A stretch of 64,000 nt of DNA, from assembly GCF_900172315.1 (NCBI RefSeq), contig NZ_FWFV01000003.1, forward strand, positions 62,001-126,000, written 5' to 3'. A program made the translations under genes and the position numbers. The notes below the pieces were generated by a model. That model was given only the letters and a program-made list of their open reading frames with translations. It had not been told where the DNA came from and did not search any database. Position 1 is the stretch's first letter; each line of letters begins with the position of its first letter. Positions 53,720 to 62,102 of this stretch are shown piece by piece. Source of the stretch: Palleronia marisminoris. Lineage in GTDB: Bacteria; Pseudomonadota; Alphaproteobacteria; Rhodobacterales; Rhodobacteraceae.

Positions 53720-55117
53720 TCAGCCGACCGCCAGACGCGGCCCGCAGGTCGCCACAGCGGCCGCCGCTCGGGGGAGCCTGACGATGATCATCGCGCAGCC
53801 GCTCATCCCCTGTTCCGCGATCGTCGCCGCCAGGTCCGCCACCGAGGTGCGGACCGTCGCCTCGGCCGGTTTCGTCGCCGACGCGACCACCGTGACCTCG
53901 GCCGTTCCCGCCACGCCCGCTTGCATCATCCGCTCCGCGATCCGGCCGGCCTCGGCCGTGGCCATGTAGAAGGCGAGCGTCGTGCCGGGCCGGAGATGGG
54001 GGGCGAAGTCGGGCATTTCGCCCTCGTCGCGCAGCCGTCCCGTGGTGAGGACGAGCGTATCCGTCTCGCCCCTCGCGGTCAGCGGCATCCCGGCCGAGGC
54101 GGCGGCGGCGCAGGCGGCGGTGACGCCGGGGACAATCTCGCAGGTGACGCCTGCCGCGCGGGCGGCGTCCAGTTCCTCGGTCAGGCGGCCGAAGATGCCC
54201 GGATCGCCCGATTTCAGGCGCACGACGCGGCGGCCCTTCTGCGCCTCGGCAACGATGGCCGCACTGATCCGGTCCTGCGGCCAGGCATGGGCGCCGACGA
54301 CCTTGCCGACATAGACCCGCTCGGCATCGCGGCGGGCCAGTTCCAGCACGTCTTCCTCGACCAGCCGGTCGTAGAAGATCACGTCCGCCTCCTGCAGGCG
54401 CTGAACGGCGCGCAGGGTCAGCAGGTCGCGCGCGCCCGGCCCCGCGCCAACCAGCGCGATCGAGCCGCCGCCGCGTTCGCCGGGCGCGGCACCCTCCGCG
54501 ATCGCCTCCTTGATCCGCTGCGCCCCCTCGCGCTCGGCCCCGCGGGTCCAGAGCGTCCGCGGGGCATCGGCGAAGACCCAGCGCCAGAAGGCGCGCCGCC
54601 CCTCGCGCGGGACGCGCTGCGCGACGCTGTCCCGCATCCGTCCGGCGAAGGCCGCAAGCCCGCCGAGGTTCGGGGGCAGCATCTCTTCGACCTGGGTCTT
54701 GATCTGGCGGGCGAGGACCGGGGCCGTTCCTTCCGTCCCGATGGCCACGACGACGGGGTCGCGATCCACCAGCGACGGCGTGGTCAGGTCGCACAGCGCC
54801 GGCTGGTCGACGACGTTCACCGCGCAATCCGCCACCTTCACCAATGCGTGCAGGCTGGCGTCCAGCCCCGGGCAGCCGGTCGCGACGAAGGCCATGGCCG
54901 CGCCGCGGAACAGCTCGGGCGTGATCGCGCCGGTATGGTGGGTCGCTCGCCCGGAAGCGACCAGCGCCGAAAGCTCGGGGTCGAGCTCGGGCGCGGCGAG
55001 GATCAGCTGCGCGTCCGTCTTGAGCATCAGACGCGCCTTCTGCGCTGCCTGCTCTCCCCCGCCGGCGATGACGACCCGGCGGCCGGTGGTACGGATGAAC
55101 ATGGGAAAGCTGTGCAT
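53720..55117 (-). CDS. cysG: siroheme synthase CysG
   Basis: 465 residues, the trifunctional fusion. The N-terminal precorrin-2 dehydrogenase/ferrochelatase starts FPMFIRTTGRRVVIAGGGEQAAQKA and has VVDQPALCDLTTPSLVDRDPV; the C-terminal SAM uroporphyrinogen methyltransferase starts IALVGAGPGARDLLTLRA with VVRLKSGDPGIFGR and VPGVTAACAAAASAGMPLT. It makes siroheme, the cofactor of NirB. It ends the nitrite operon. Confidence 0.95.
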   Translation of the reverse strand: MHSFPMFIRTTGRRVVIAGGGEQAAQKARLMLKTDAQLILAAPELDPELSALVASGRATHHTGAITPELFRGAAMAFVATGCPGLDASLHALVKVADCAVNVVDQPALCDLTTPSLVDRDPVVVAIGTEGTAPVLARQIKTQVEEMLPPNLGGLAAFAGRMRDSVAQRVPREGRRAFWRWVFADAPRTLWTRGAEREGAQRIKEAIAEGAAPGERGGGSIALVGAGPGARDLLTLRAVQRLQEADVIFYDRLVEEDVLELARRDAERVYVGKVVGAHAWPQDRISAAIVAEAQKGRRVVRLKSGDPGIFGRLTEELDAARAAGVTCEIVPGVTAACAAAASAGMPLTARGETDTLVLTTGRLRDEGEMPDFAPHLRPGTTLAFYMATAEAGRIAERMMQAGVAGTAEVTVVASATKPAEATVRTSVADLAATIAEQGMSGCAMIIVRLPRAAAAVATCGPRLAVG

Positions 55118-55139
55118 GGCAGGCTCCTGCAGGCGGGGG

Positions 55140-56111
55140 TCAGGCGGCGAGGTCGCGGGCGCGGGCGTCCCACAGGTTGCGGGCGGTGGCCTCGGGTTCG
55201 GCGATTCCGGCGGTGTCGAGCGCCAGTGCGGCGGTCGAAAGCACGATCGCCTCGGCGAAGTCGTCCTGCCGCTCGCCGGTCCAGATCGCCGTCAGCGCCC
55301 CGGGGTCCGAGGGTGCATCCGCCAGCCGGCGATGCGCGTCGAGGGGCTGGCCGGTCAGCCCGGTCCAGGGCTGGCCGTCGCGCAGGCCGAAGATGGCGAT
55401 GTCCTTGGCCGGGTGATGCTCGAACTCGCCCCCGCCGCCTTTCAGGACGGTCAGCCGGTCGAGGGCGAGCAGGCGCGCCGCATCGGCCTGAAGCTCGCGG
55501 TAGGAGGGGTGGAAGACGCCTTGCACGGCGGCGGGCGCCGCGGCGGGGTTCAGCATCCGGCACACGGTGTTCACGCAGGAGCGCAGGCCCAGCACGTCGC
55601 GCAACCGCAAGAGCGACATCAGACCGGGGCTGAAAGTCTCGAGCGGGAGGTAGGCGAGCCCCTTGCGCCCCAACGCATCCGCCGCCGCTTCGGTGCTGCC
55701 CGGCTGCGGGATGCCCAGGGGTCCGAGTGCATCGCGAACCGAGGCGCCCTTTGACTGGTGGCTGTTCCAGCCATGCAGCAGCACCGGCACGCCGGCCGAC
55801 GCCACCAGCCGCGCCGACAGCAGGAACCACGGCAGACCCCGCGACCGCCCCGCGGCGTAGGTCGGCCAGTCGAGCGCCGGGGCCTCTCCCGGCCACGGCC
55901 CCAGATCGGTGCGGGCGGCGGCGGCGAACCCCGCGATCTCTTCCGCCGTCTCGCCCTTCATGCGCATCAGCATGAGGATCGCGCCAACGGCCTCGCGGTC
56001 GGCCTCGGGCGAGAGGATCAGGCGCATGGCCTCGAAGGCTTCGTCCATCGTGAAGGACCGGGCGCGGCCCTGCCCCCGGGCGAGGATGCGAACGTATGGT
56101 GCCAGGCTCAT
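55140..56111 (-). CDS. anthranilate phosphoribosyltransferase-like protein (YbiB type)
   Basis: 323 residues. The TrpD-like fold is seen in YVRILARGQGRARSFTMDEAFEAMRLIL, ILMLMRMKGETAEEIAGFAAAAR, HGWNSHQSKGASVRDAL and LLRLRDVLGLRSCVNTVCRMLNP. It lacks the KHGN-type PRPP motif of TrpD, as in YbiB proteins. Genes of this kind are often located in nitrate/nitrite assimilation operons of alphaproteobacteria; their role is unsettled, possibly nucleic-acid binding. Its ATG overlaps the stop of the nitrate-reductase relic (ATGA). Confidence 0.75.
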   Translation of the reverse strand: MSLAPYVRILARGQGRARSFTMDEAFEAMRLILSPEADREAVGAILMLMRMKGETAEEIAGFAAAARTDLGPWPGEAPALDWPTYAAGRSRGLPWFLLSARLVASAGVPVLLHGWNSHQSKGASVRDALGPLGIPQPGSTEAAADALGRKGLAYLPLETFSPGLMSLLRLRDVLGLRSCVNTVCRMLNPAAAPAAVQGVFHPSYRELQADAARLLALDRLTVLKGGGGEFEHHPAKDIAIFGLRDGQPWTGLTGQPLDAHRRLADAPSDPGALTAIWTGERQDDFAEAIVLSTAALALDTAGIAEPEATARNLWDARARDLAA

Positions 56112-56296
56112 TCGACGGCCTCCGTGGTGGTGGCTGCGGTGATCGGCGCCGCAATCTCGGGGCGGCACGATCCACAATTCGTTCCCGCGGACAAGGCCCG
56201 TCCGACCGCACCGACCGTCAGGGCCGCCACGCAAGGCGTCGGATCGTCGAGGCCCCGGTAGCTGCGGGCCGAGGGCAGGTCGGTGCGCCCGAAGGG
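56108..56296 (-). pseudogene. C-terminal relic of assimilatory nitrate reductase
   Basis: A reading frame of 62 codons ending in TGA, which overlaps the next start as ATGA. It reads SYRGLDDPTPCVAALTVGA and then SAGTNCGSCRPEIAA, the C-terminal end and BFD-type [2Fe-2S] loop of NasC/NasA nitrate reductase. The several hundred codons that should precede it are missing; it abuts the stop of the nitrite-channel gene with only three bases between them. The tight overlap downstream shows an ancestral operon in which nitrate reductase sat between the channel and the phosphoribosyltransferase-like gene. Confidence 0.82.
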
Positions 56297-56299
56297 GGA

Positions 56300-57145
56300 T
56301 CACTCGGCGGGCGTGACGCGCATGTTCGCGGTCTCGGCGACAGAGGTGGTCACGTCGGACTTGTAGTGGGTGGCGTAGATCATCGCGCCCACGAAGGTCA
56401 GGCCGCCGACGAGGTTGCCCAGAACCGTGGGGATCTCGTTGAAGAACAGGTAGTCGCTCCAGGTGAAGCTGGCGCCCAGGATCAGGCCGATGGGGAAGAG
56501 GAACATGTTGACGATGGAGTGCTCGAATCCGAGGTAGAAGAAGATCAGGATCGGCATCCACATCGCCAGGACCTTGCCCGAGACGCTGGTGGACATCATC
56601 GCCGCGACCACGCCGGTCGAGACCATCCAGTTGCACATCACGGCCCGGATGAAGAGCGTCAGCATGCCGCCCGCACCAGCCTCGGCATAGCCCACGGTGC
56701 GTGCGTGGCCGATATCCATCAGCTTTTGCCCCACCGCATCGGGCGCGACCGTGAAGCCCATCGTCATGATGATCGCCATGAAGATTGCCGTCGTCATCGC
56801 ACCGGCGAAGTTGCCCGCGAAGACGAGGCCCCAGTTGCGCCACAGCGCCTTCATGTCGACGCCGGGCCGGCGGTCGAACACCGCCAGCGGAACGAGCGTG
56901 AACACTCCCGTCAGAAGGTCGAAGCCCAAGAGGTACAGAATGCAGAAGCCCACCGGGAACAGCAGCGCACCGACCAGCGGATTGCCGGTATTGACCGTGA
57001 TCGTGACCGCGAAAGCGGCGGCCAGCGCAAGGATCGCGCCGGCCATGTAGGCTCGGATCAGCGTATCGGTGGTGGACATCTTGGCCTTGGCCTCTCCGGC
57101 GTCGACCATCTTCGTGGCGAACTCGGCTGGTGTGACGTAGGACAT
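56300..57145 (-). CDS. formate/nitrite channel family protein
   Basis: 281 residues with six membrane segments in the FocA/NirC fold. Motifs include MAGAILALAAAFAVTI, VGFCILYLLGFDLLTGVF, NWGLVFAGNFAGA and VMCNWMVSTGVVAAMMSTS, with LGFEHSIVNMFLFPIG carrying the conserved His. In the nitrite operon its likely substrate is nitrite (NasH in Paracoccus naming). The stop adjoins the nitrate-reductase relic. Confidence 0.92.
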   Translation of the reverse strand: MSYVTPAEFATKMVDAGEAKAKMSTTDTLIRAYMAGAILALAAAFAVTITVNTGNPLVGALLFPVGFCILYLLGFDLLTGVFTLVPLAVFDRRPGVDMKALWRNWGLVFAGNFAGAMTTAIFMAIIMTMGFTVAPDAVGQKLMDIGHARTVGYAEAGAGGMLTLFIRAVMCNWMVSTGVVAAMMSTSVSGKVLAMWMPILIFFYLGFEHSIVNMFLFPIGLILGASFTWSDYLFFNEIPTVLGNLVGGLTFVGAMIYATHYKSDVTTSVAETANMRVTPAE

Positions 57146-57172
57146 GGGAAGCTCCTTTCGTGGAGGGGGTGG

Positions 57173-57505
57173 TCAGGCCGCGCTGGCGCGGGCGAGCGCC
57201 GTGCCGTCGAGAAGGACGCGCCCGTTCTCGACCCGCACGGCGTAGGTGGCGATGGCGCCCTCGTCGGCACCCTGGGCTTCGCCGGTTTCCAGCGAGAACA
57301 CCCAGTTGTGCAGCGGACAGGTGATCTTGCGGCCGTGGACGATCCCCTCGTCGAGGGGGCCGTTCCGGTGCGGACAGCTGGCCGAGGTCGCGAAGACCTC
57401 GTCCTCGGCGGTGCGGAACACGGCGACGCAGCCTTGGGTCGTCTTGACCCGCCGCGCGCCGCGCAGGGGGATGTCGTCGAGGGCTCCGATGTCGATCCAG
57501 TTCAT
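57173..57505 (-). CDS. nirD: nitrite reductase small subunit NirD (Rieske type)
   Basis: 110 residues from ATG 57505, which overlaps the nirB stop as ATGA. Rieske-type ligand motifs SASCPHRNGPLDEG and ITCPLHNWVF (C-x-H and C-x2-H) are present, giving a [2Fe-2S] cluster. It works with NirB in NAD(P)H-dependent nitrite reduction to ammonia. Confidence 0.92.
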   Translation of the reverse strand: MNWIDIGALDDIPLRGARRVKTTQGCVAVFRTAEDEVFATSASCPHRNGPLDEGIVHGRKITCPLHNWVFSLETGEAQGADEGAIATYAVRVENGRVLLDGTALARASAA

Positions 57506-59934
57506 TCCGCAGCCTCCAGGGTAAGATCGGCAAGCGGCGCGTATTGGCGCGCCGTGGCCGGGGTGGCCCGCTCGGCCCAGGGGTCGTGCTGGTAGACCGA
57601 TTGCGAGATGTCGAAGCGCTCGACCAGCGCTTCGCGGGTGGCGGGGTCCGAGAGCGTCTCCTTCACCCAGTCGAGGCCCACCTTGGCGAGCCACTTGTAG
57701 GCTCGGTCGAGATACTTGGCGTGCTCGCGGTAAAGCTGGACGAAGGCGACGACCCACTCGATCGTCTCAGCCTCGGTGCGGGCGTCGTGCAGGCGCACGA
57801 CCTCTTTCACGTCCATGCCAGCCGCGCCGCCGACGCCGATCTGGTAGCCCGAGTCGACGCAGACGATGCCGATATCCTTGCAGGTCGCCTCGGCGCAGTT
57901 GCGGGGGCAGCCGGAGACGCCAAGTTTGACCTTGTGCGGTGTCCACGACCCCCACAGCCGCTTTTCCAGCGTGATCCCGAGGCCGGTCGAGTCCTGCGTT
58001 CCGAAGCGGCACCAGTCCTTGCCGACGCATGTCTTCACCGTGCGCAGGCCCTTGGTATAGGCGTGCCCCGAGACCATGCCGGCCGCGTTGATGTCGGCCC
58101 AGATCGCGGGCAGATCCTCCTTGTGGATGCCCAGAAGGTCGATCCGCTGGCCGCCCGTCACCTTCACCGTGGCGCCGTACTTGTCGGCGGCCTCGGCAAT
58201 CGCGCGCAGTTCGTCCGCGGTGGTCATGCCGCCCCACATGCGGGGCATCACGGAATAGGTGCCGTCCTTCTGGATGTTGGCGTGGTTGCGCTCGTTCACG
58301 AAGCGGCTTTGCGGGTCGTCCACGTAGTCGAGCGGCCAGTCCGCCAGCAGGTAGAAGTTCACCGCCGGGCGGCAGACATGGCAGCCGTTCGGGGTCTTCC
58401 AGCCCAGTTCCTGCCAGACGGCCGGCTGGGACTTCAGCTCCTGCGCCTTGATGAGGCGGCGCACGTCCTCGTGGCTGAGGTCGGTGCAGCCGCAGACGGT
58501 GGCCGCGGCGGGCAGGACGAAGTCGTCGCCCAGCGTCGAGGCCAGCACTTGCTCGACCAGCCCCGTGCAGGTCCCGCACGAGGCGCTGGCTTTTGTCTTG
58601 GCCTTGATCGCGGCAAGGTCGGTCGCGCCGCCCTCGATCGCGCCTACGATCTGCCCCTTGCACACGCCGTTGCAGCCGCAGATCTCGGCGTCAGCCGGCA
58701 AGGCTGCAACGGCGGCCAAAGGGTCCGCGGCGGCACCCCCCTGATAGGCCGGGCCGAAGATCAGCGTGTCGCGCATCTCGCTGATTTCGGTGCCGTCCTT
58801 GATGAGGCCGAAGAACCAGTTGCCGTCGGCGGTGTCGCCATACATGACGGCTCCGATCAGGCGGTCGCCCTCGATCACCAGCCGCTTGTAGATGCCGCGC
58901 GCGGGGTCGCGGAACACGATATCCTCGCGCCCTTCCCCGTCGGCGAAGTCGCCCGCGCTGAACAGATCGCAGCCCGTGACCTTCAGCTTGGTCGACAACT
59001 GCTTCTGGCGGAACGCCGCCTCCTGCCCCGCCAGCGTCGCCGCCAGCACCTTCGCCTGGTCGTAGAGGGGTGCCACAAGGCCGAACAGCGCGCCCTCATG
59101 CTCGACACATTCGCCAAGCGCGTGGATATGCGGATCGGAGGTGCCGAGCCGGTCGTCCACGTGGATACCCTTTCCGACCGCCAGCCCAGCCGCCTGCGCC
59201 AGCGCCACGTTGGGCCGGATGCCGACGGCCATCACCAGAAGGTCGCAGGGCAGCTCCTCGCCCGTGTCGAGCTTCAGCGCCGCAACCTTGCCATCCTTGC
59301 CGACGATCTCCTTCGAGTTGGTCGAGCAGCGTACGTCGATGCCGCGATCCGTCAGTTCCTTGCGCAGCAGGTAGCCCGCCGCCTCGTCCAGCTGACGCTC
59401 CATCAGGTGGCCCATCAGGTGCACCACCGTCGTCTCGACGCCCCGCGCGTGAAGCCCGGCGGCCGCCTCGAGGCCCAGCAGGCCGCCGCCGATGACGACG
59501 GCACGCGTGCCCTGCCCCAGCGACATCATGCGCTGCGTGTCCTCGAGGTCGCGATAGGCGATCACCCCGTCCAGATCGTGGCCCGGCAGCGGGATGATGA
59601 AGGGCTGCGAGCCTGTGGCGATGACCAGATCGTCATAGGCCAGGATCTCGCCGTTTTCGGCGGTGACCGTCTGCGCGGCGCGGTCGATCTGCGCGACCTT
59701 CTCGCCGAAGCGGCAGGTCACGCCGCGCTCCTCGTACCAGGCGGCGTTATGGGTGACGATCTCGTCGTAGGTCTTCTCGCCCGACAGGACGGGAGACAGC
59801 ATGATGCGGTTGTAGCAGCCGCGCGGCTCGGCGTTGAACAGGGTCACGTCCCAGTCGCCGCCCGCCTCGAACAGATGTTCCAGCAAGCGGCCCGAGGCCA
59901 TGCCGGCGCCGATGATCACGAGTTTCTGGGTCAT
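57502..59934 (-). CDS. nirB: NAD(P)H nitrite reductase large subunit NirB
   Basis: 810 residues. N-terminal FAD/NAD domain (LVIIGAGMASGRLLEHLFEA; VVIGGGLLGLEAAAGL; VALAQAAGLAVGKGIHVDDR). Two BFD-type cysteine regions follow (CGCNGVCKGQIVGAI with CGTCTGL; CGCTDLSHEDVRRLI with CHVCRP). Then the ferredoxin-like half-domain and the siroheme/[4Fe-4S] domain with CVGKDWCRFG and SGCPRNCAEA. All cysteines are present, so it should reduce nitrite to ammonia in the cytoplasm with siroheme from CysG. Confidence 0.95.
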   Translation of the reverse strand: MTQKLVIIGAGMASGRLLEHLFEAGGDWDVTLFNAEPRGCYNRIMLSPVLSGEKTYDEIVTHNAAWYEERGVTCRFGEKVAQIDRAAQTVTAENGEILAYDDLVIATGSQPFIIPLPGHDLDGVIAYRDLEDTQRMMSLGQGTRAVVIGGGLLGLEAAAGLHARGVETTVVHLMGHLMERQLDEAAGYLLRKELTDRGIDVRCSTNSKEIVGKDGKVAALKLDTGEELPCDLLVMAVGIRPNVALAQAAGLAVGKGIHVDDRLGTSDPHIHALGECVEHEGALFGLVAPLYDQAKVLAATLAGQEAAFRQKQLSTKLKVTGCDLFSAGDFADGEGREDIVFRDPARGIYKRLVIEGDRLIGAVMYGDTADGNWFFGLIKDGTEISEMRDTLIFGPAYQGGAAADPLAAVAALPADAEICGCNGVCKGQIVGAIEGGATDLAAIKAKTKASASCGTCTGLVEQVLASTLGDDFVLPAAATVCGCTDLSHEDVRRLIKAQELKSQPAVWQELGWKTPNGCHVCRPAVNFYLLADWPLDYVDDPQSRFVNERNHANIQKDGTYSVMPRMWGGMTTADELRAIAEAADKYGATVKVTGGQRIDLLGIHKEDLPAIWADINAAGMVSGHAYTKGLRTVKTCVGKDWCRFGTQDSTGLGITLEKRLWGSWTPHKVKLGVSGCPRNCAEATCKDIGIVCVDSGYQIGVGGAAGMDVKEVVRLHDARTEAETIEWVVAFVQLYREHAKYLDRAYKWLAKVGLDWVKETLSDPATREALVERFDISQSVYQHDPWAERATPATARQYAPLADLTLEAAE

Positions 59935-59938
59935 GTTG

Positions 59939-60076
59939 TCACTCCGCTCGGATGGCGGTGGGCATGGACTGGTCGGAGGCCGCCTGCGATTGGCCGGTCG
60001 TCATCACCGCCCGCCCTGCCAGCATGAAGCGATCTGGTGCGGTAGAGGCCAAGAGGCCGGGGAGGATACGTCTCAT
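59939..60076 (-). CDS. possible 45-aa small ORF upstream of nirB
   Basis: ATG at 60076 has AGGAA at seven bases and the frame stops four bases before the nirB ATG. The product starts MRRILPGLLASTAPDRF and is not recognised. It could be a leader peptide, a real small protein, or the leftover of a lost gene at this operon position (the nitrate transporter gene lies here in Paracoccus-type clusters). Confidence 0.35.
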   Translation of the reverse strand: MRRILPGLLASTAPDRFMLAGRAVMTTGQSQAASDQSMPTAIRAE

Positions 60077-60116
60077 GCGTCGTTCCTGTCTTCGGGCCGG
60101 AGGGGACCGGCCAAAC

Positions 60117-60173
60117 AAAAAAAGCCGTCGACACACCGCCTTCGCGTGGGAAGGCAGAGGGTCGAGCGGCTTT
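60117..60173 (-). terminator. leader terminator of the nitrite operon
   Basis: On the minus strand AAAGCCGCTCGAC pairs with GTCGACGGCTTT (12 bp with one bulged C), enclosing an inner GCCTTC/GAAGGC hairpin, and is followed by TTTTTTTG. A classic intrinsic terminator in the 5' leader of nirB. Its 5' arm overlaps the second ANTAR hairpin. Confidence 0.85.
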
Positions 60174-60229
60174 GCTCAGCGTCCCGGTCATTCGGGGAGT
60201 CATGTCGCGGCGGGCGTCGTTGCCTGCCG
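60163..60229 (-). promoter_or_regulatory. ANTAR-type tandem hexaloop antiterminator (NasT target)
   Basis: Two hairpins lie in tandem on the minus strand. P1 (60208-60229): CGGCAGGC stem with one A-C mismatch and hexaloop AACGAC. P2 (60163-60178): GAGC/GCTC stem plus a wobble pair and hexaloop AAAGCC. Both loops have A at position 1 and G at position 4, the rule for ANTAR-protein targets. P2 shares AAAGCCGCTC with the terminator, so forming P2 prevents termination. The ANTAR protein NasT is encoded just upstream. Confidence 0.8.
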
Positions 60230-60304
60230 ACAGCTTCACCTTGAGGTCGGGCGTTTTACCGTGTGAAGGGGTTTCGGCGCATTCCCCGCCCTGCCCCGCC
60301 GCGA

Positions 60305-60329
60305 TGCAGCACAAAGTGGCGGGGCTGCA
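60305..60329. promoter_or_regulatory. inverted repeat in nitrite operon promoter region
   Basis: TGCAGC and GCTGCA are perfect inverses separated by 13 bases, just after the nasS stop and before the P1 hairpin. It may be an operator for nitrogen control, but the spacing differs from the usual NtrC site. Confidence 0.3.
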
Positions 60330-60333
60330 CGAT

Positions 60334-61521
60334 TCATGGGCGGTTCAGAAACGCCGGGTCGAACGCTGCGCCGTCGAAGAAGGCGTCCCGACAGAGCGTC
60401 AGGCTGCCCGACATGGCCGGAACCGCCTGATCCGCGGCCAGCGCGCCCTCGATTCGCGCCGAGGCGGCGGGCAGGATCGCGCCGGTCGTGGACAGGGCCT
60501 CGCGGAACAGGTCGCTGCGGAAGGTTCCGGCCGCCGCCGCCATGGCGCGCGCCTGGTCGAGCCCCATGCGCCCCGCGATCCGCGCGCCGATCCAGGCGGC
60601 CTGGCTGCGCCACGGGAACGCCGCGGCACCTTCGTGGAAGACCACGAAACGGGGGGTGGCGCGGGTCTCGCCCCGCGGGGACACGACGATGCGGCCAGAC
60701 AGCGCGCGTTCGATCAGGTCGGGCGCGAGGTTCAGGTAGTGCGGCCGCGACATCAGATCGGCCGCGAGGGACCGGTTGGCGGCGCCCGCATCCAGCCACC
60801 GTCCCGCGCGCCAGACCGACCGGACCAGCCGCGCCGACAGGTCGGGCGCCTCGTCGGCCCAGTCGGCCCGCGCGGCCAGGATCTTTTCGGGCGCGAAGGC
60901 CCAGATGGCGTTGCCGGGCAGCAGAAGCTCGCCCACCCCGCCCTCGACTGCGGCGGTGCCCCAGGGCTCGCCCACGCAGAAGGCGTCGATCTCGTGCGCG
61001 CGGATCGCCTCGGCCATGAGCGGCGGCGGCACGGTGCGGACGATCAGGCTTTGCGGGCTGGGCAGACCGAGCGCCGAGAGCCAGTGGTAGATCAGCTCGG
61101 CATGCATCGAGAACGGGAAGGGCACGCCGATGCGCAGGGGCATCTCGGCCGCCGCGATCAGCGCCTGCCCCGCCGCGGCGGCGTCGTCGAAGCCGAACCT
61201 GTGTCCCGCCTCGCGCATCCGTTCGGCCAGCGCGGCGCTGACCCCCACGACATTGCCGTTGACCGACAGCACCGACAGCGCGGCCAGCGGCGTGTTGCCC
61301 CCGCCGACCCCGAGCGCCGAGGCGATCGGCACCGGCGCCAGCATGTGGGCGGCGCGGACCTGCCCGTGCACCAGCGCATCGCGCAGCGAGGCCCATGAGG
61401 GCGCGCGCAGGAAGTCGAGGGCGAGGCCTTCCTCGGCGGCGAAGCCCATTTCCTCGGCGACGATCAGGGGGGCGGCGTCGACCAGCGGCAGGAAGCCCAC
61501 GGGGAGGGCCGTCGCCCTCAT
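60334..61521 (-). CDS. nasS: NasS nitrate/nitrite sensor, NrtA/CmpA-like without signal peptide
   Basis: 395 residues of the NrtA/CmpA periplasmic-binding fold (VGFLPLVDAAPLIVAEEMGFAAEEGL, LRIGVPFPFSMHAELIYHWL, EIDAFCVGEPWG) but with no signal peptide, so cytoplasmic. It overlaps nasT by 4 bp. In Paracoccus and Azotobacter, NasS binds nitrate or nitrite and releases NasT. This gene lies directly before the nirB leader. Confidence 0.9.
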   Translation of the reverse strand: MRATALPVGFLPLVDAAPLIVAEEMGFAAEEGLALDFLRAPSWASLRDALVHGQVRAAHMLAPVPIASALGVGGGNTPLAALSVLSVNGNVVGVSAALAERMREAGHRFGFDDAAAAGQALIAAAEMPLRIGVPFPFSMHAELIYHWLSALGLPSPQSLIVRTVPPPLMAEAIRAHEIDAFCVGEPWGTAAVEGGVGELLLPGNAIWAFAPEKILAARADWADEAPDLSARLVRSVWRAGRWLDAGAANRSLAADLMSRPHYLNLAPDLIERALSGRIVVSPRGETRATPRFVVFHEGAAAFPWRSQAAWIGARIAGRMGLDQARAMAAAAGTFRSDLFREALSTTGAILPAASARIEGALAADQAVPAMSGSLTLCRDAFFDGAAFDPAFLNRP

Positions 61522-62102
61522 CCCAGAAGCCCGGCGGCCGTCACCAGCGCCTCGGCCACGTCGGCCACGCGGCGGCCCTGGTCCATCGCGGTCTTGCGCA
61601 GAAGCGCGTAGGCCTCTTCCTCGGGGATGTTGCGGGCGCGCATGAGCATCCCCTTGGCGCGGTCGATCACCTTCCGGTCCTCAAGCGCGCGCTTGGTCTC
61701 GGCCAGTTCGGTCCGCATCCGCTGCATCATGCGGAACCGCGCGATGGCCGCGTCGAGCACCGGCTTGACCCTGGCGGGCGTGAGGCCGTCCACGACATAG
61801 GCCGACAGTCCCGCCTCGATCGCGGCGGCCGAGAGGCCGGCGTCGCTGCGATCCACGAAAAGTGCCACGGGTCGGTCGAGGGGGCCGGTCGCGAGGGTCA
61901 GCTCTTCGATCGTGTCGCGCGATGGGTCGGCGACATCGACCAGCACGAGATCGGGCTGACGCTGCGCGATCTGGCGCGCCAGCCCCGAGCGTTCGGCGAT
62001 GACGCGGATGTCGAAATCGCCCGCATCACGCAATGCGTCCACGATCAACCGCGCTCTTTCAGGCTCGGGCTCGACGATCACGATGGAGAGTTTGGGCGCC
62101 AT
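61518..62102 (-). CDS. nasT: NasT ANTAR-domain antiterminator
   Basis: 194 residues. The N-terminal receiver-like domain reads LSIVIVEPEPERARLIVDAL and DLVLVDVADPS; it is followed by a helical linker and a C-terminal ANTAR domain, RKVIDRAKGMLMRARNIPEEEAYALLRKTAMDQ. ANTAR proteins bind paired hexaloop RNA hairpins to block a terminator. It is co-translated with its inhibitor nasS, and the target RNA in the nirB leader is within the window. Confidence 0.92.
   Translation of the reverse strand: MAPKLSIVIVEPEPERARLIVDALRDAGDFDIRVIAERSGLARQIAQRQPDLVLVDVADPSRDTIEELTLATGPLDRPVALFVDRSDAGLSAAAIEAGLSAYVVDGLTPARVKPVLDAAIARFRMMQRMRTELAETKRALEDRKVIDRAKGMLMRARNIPEEEAYALLRKTAMDQGRRVADVAEALVTAAGLLG

Noticed and set aside
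60163-60163. Inner GCCTTC/GAAGGC hairpin of the leader as an ANTAR hairpin
   Set aside because: Its hexaloop CCACGC lacks A at position 1 and G at position 4; the GAGC/GCTC hairpin with loop AAAGCC fits instead.
60305-60329. Sigma-54 or NtrC-type promoter upstream of the nirB leader
   Set aside because: The inverted repeat spacing does not fit an NtrC site and no GG-N10-GC pair with the right spacing was found; kept only as an unassigned repeat.
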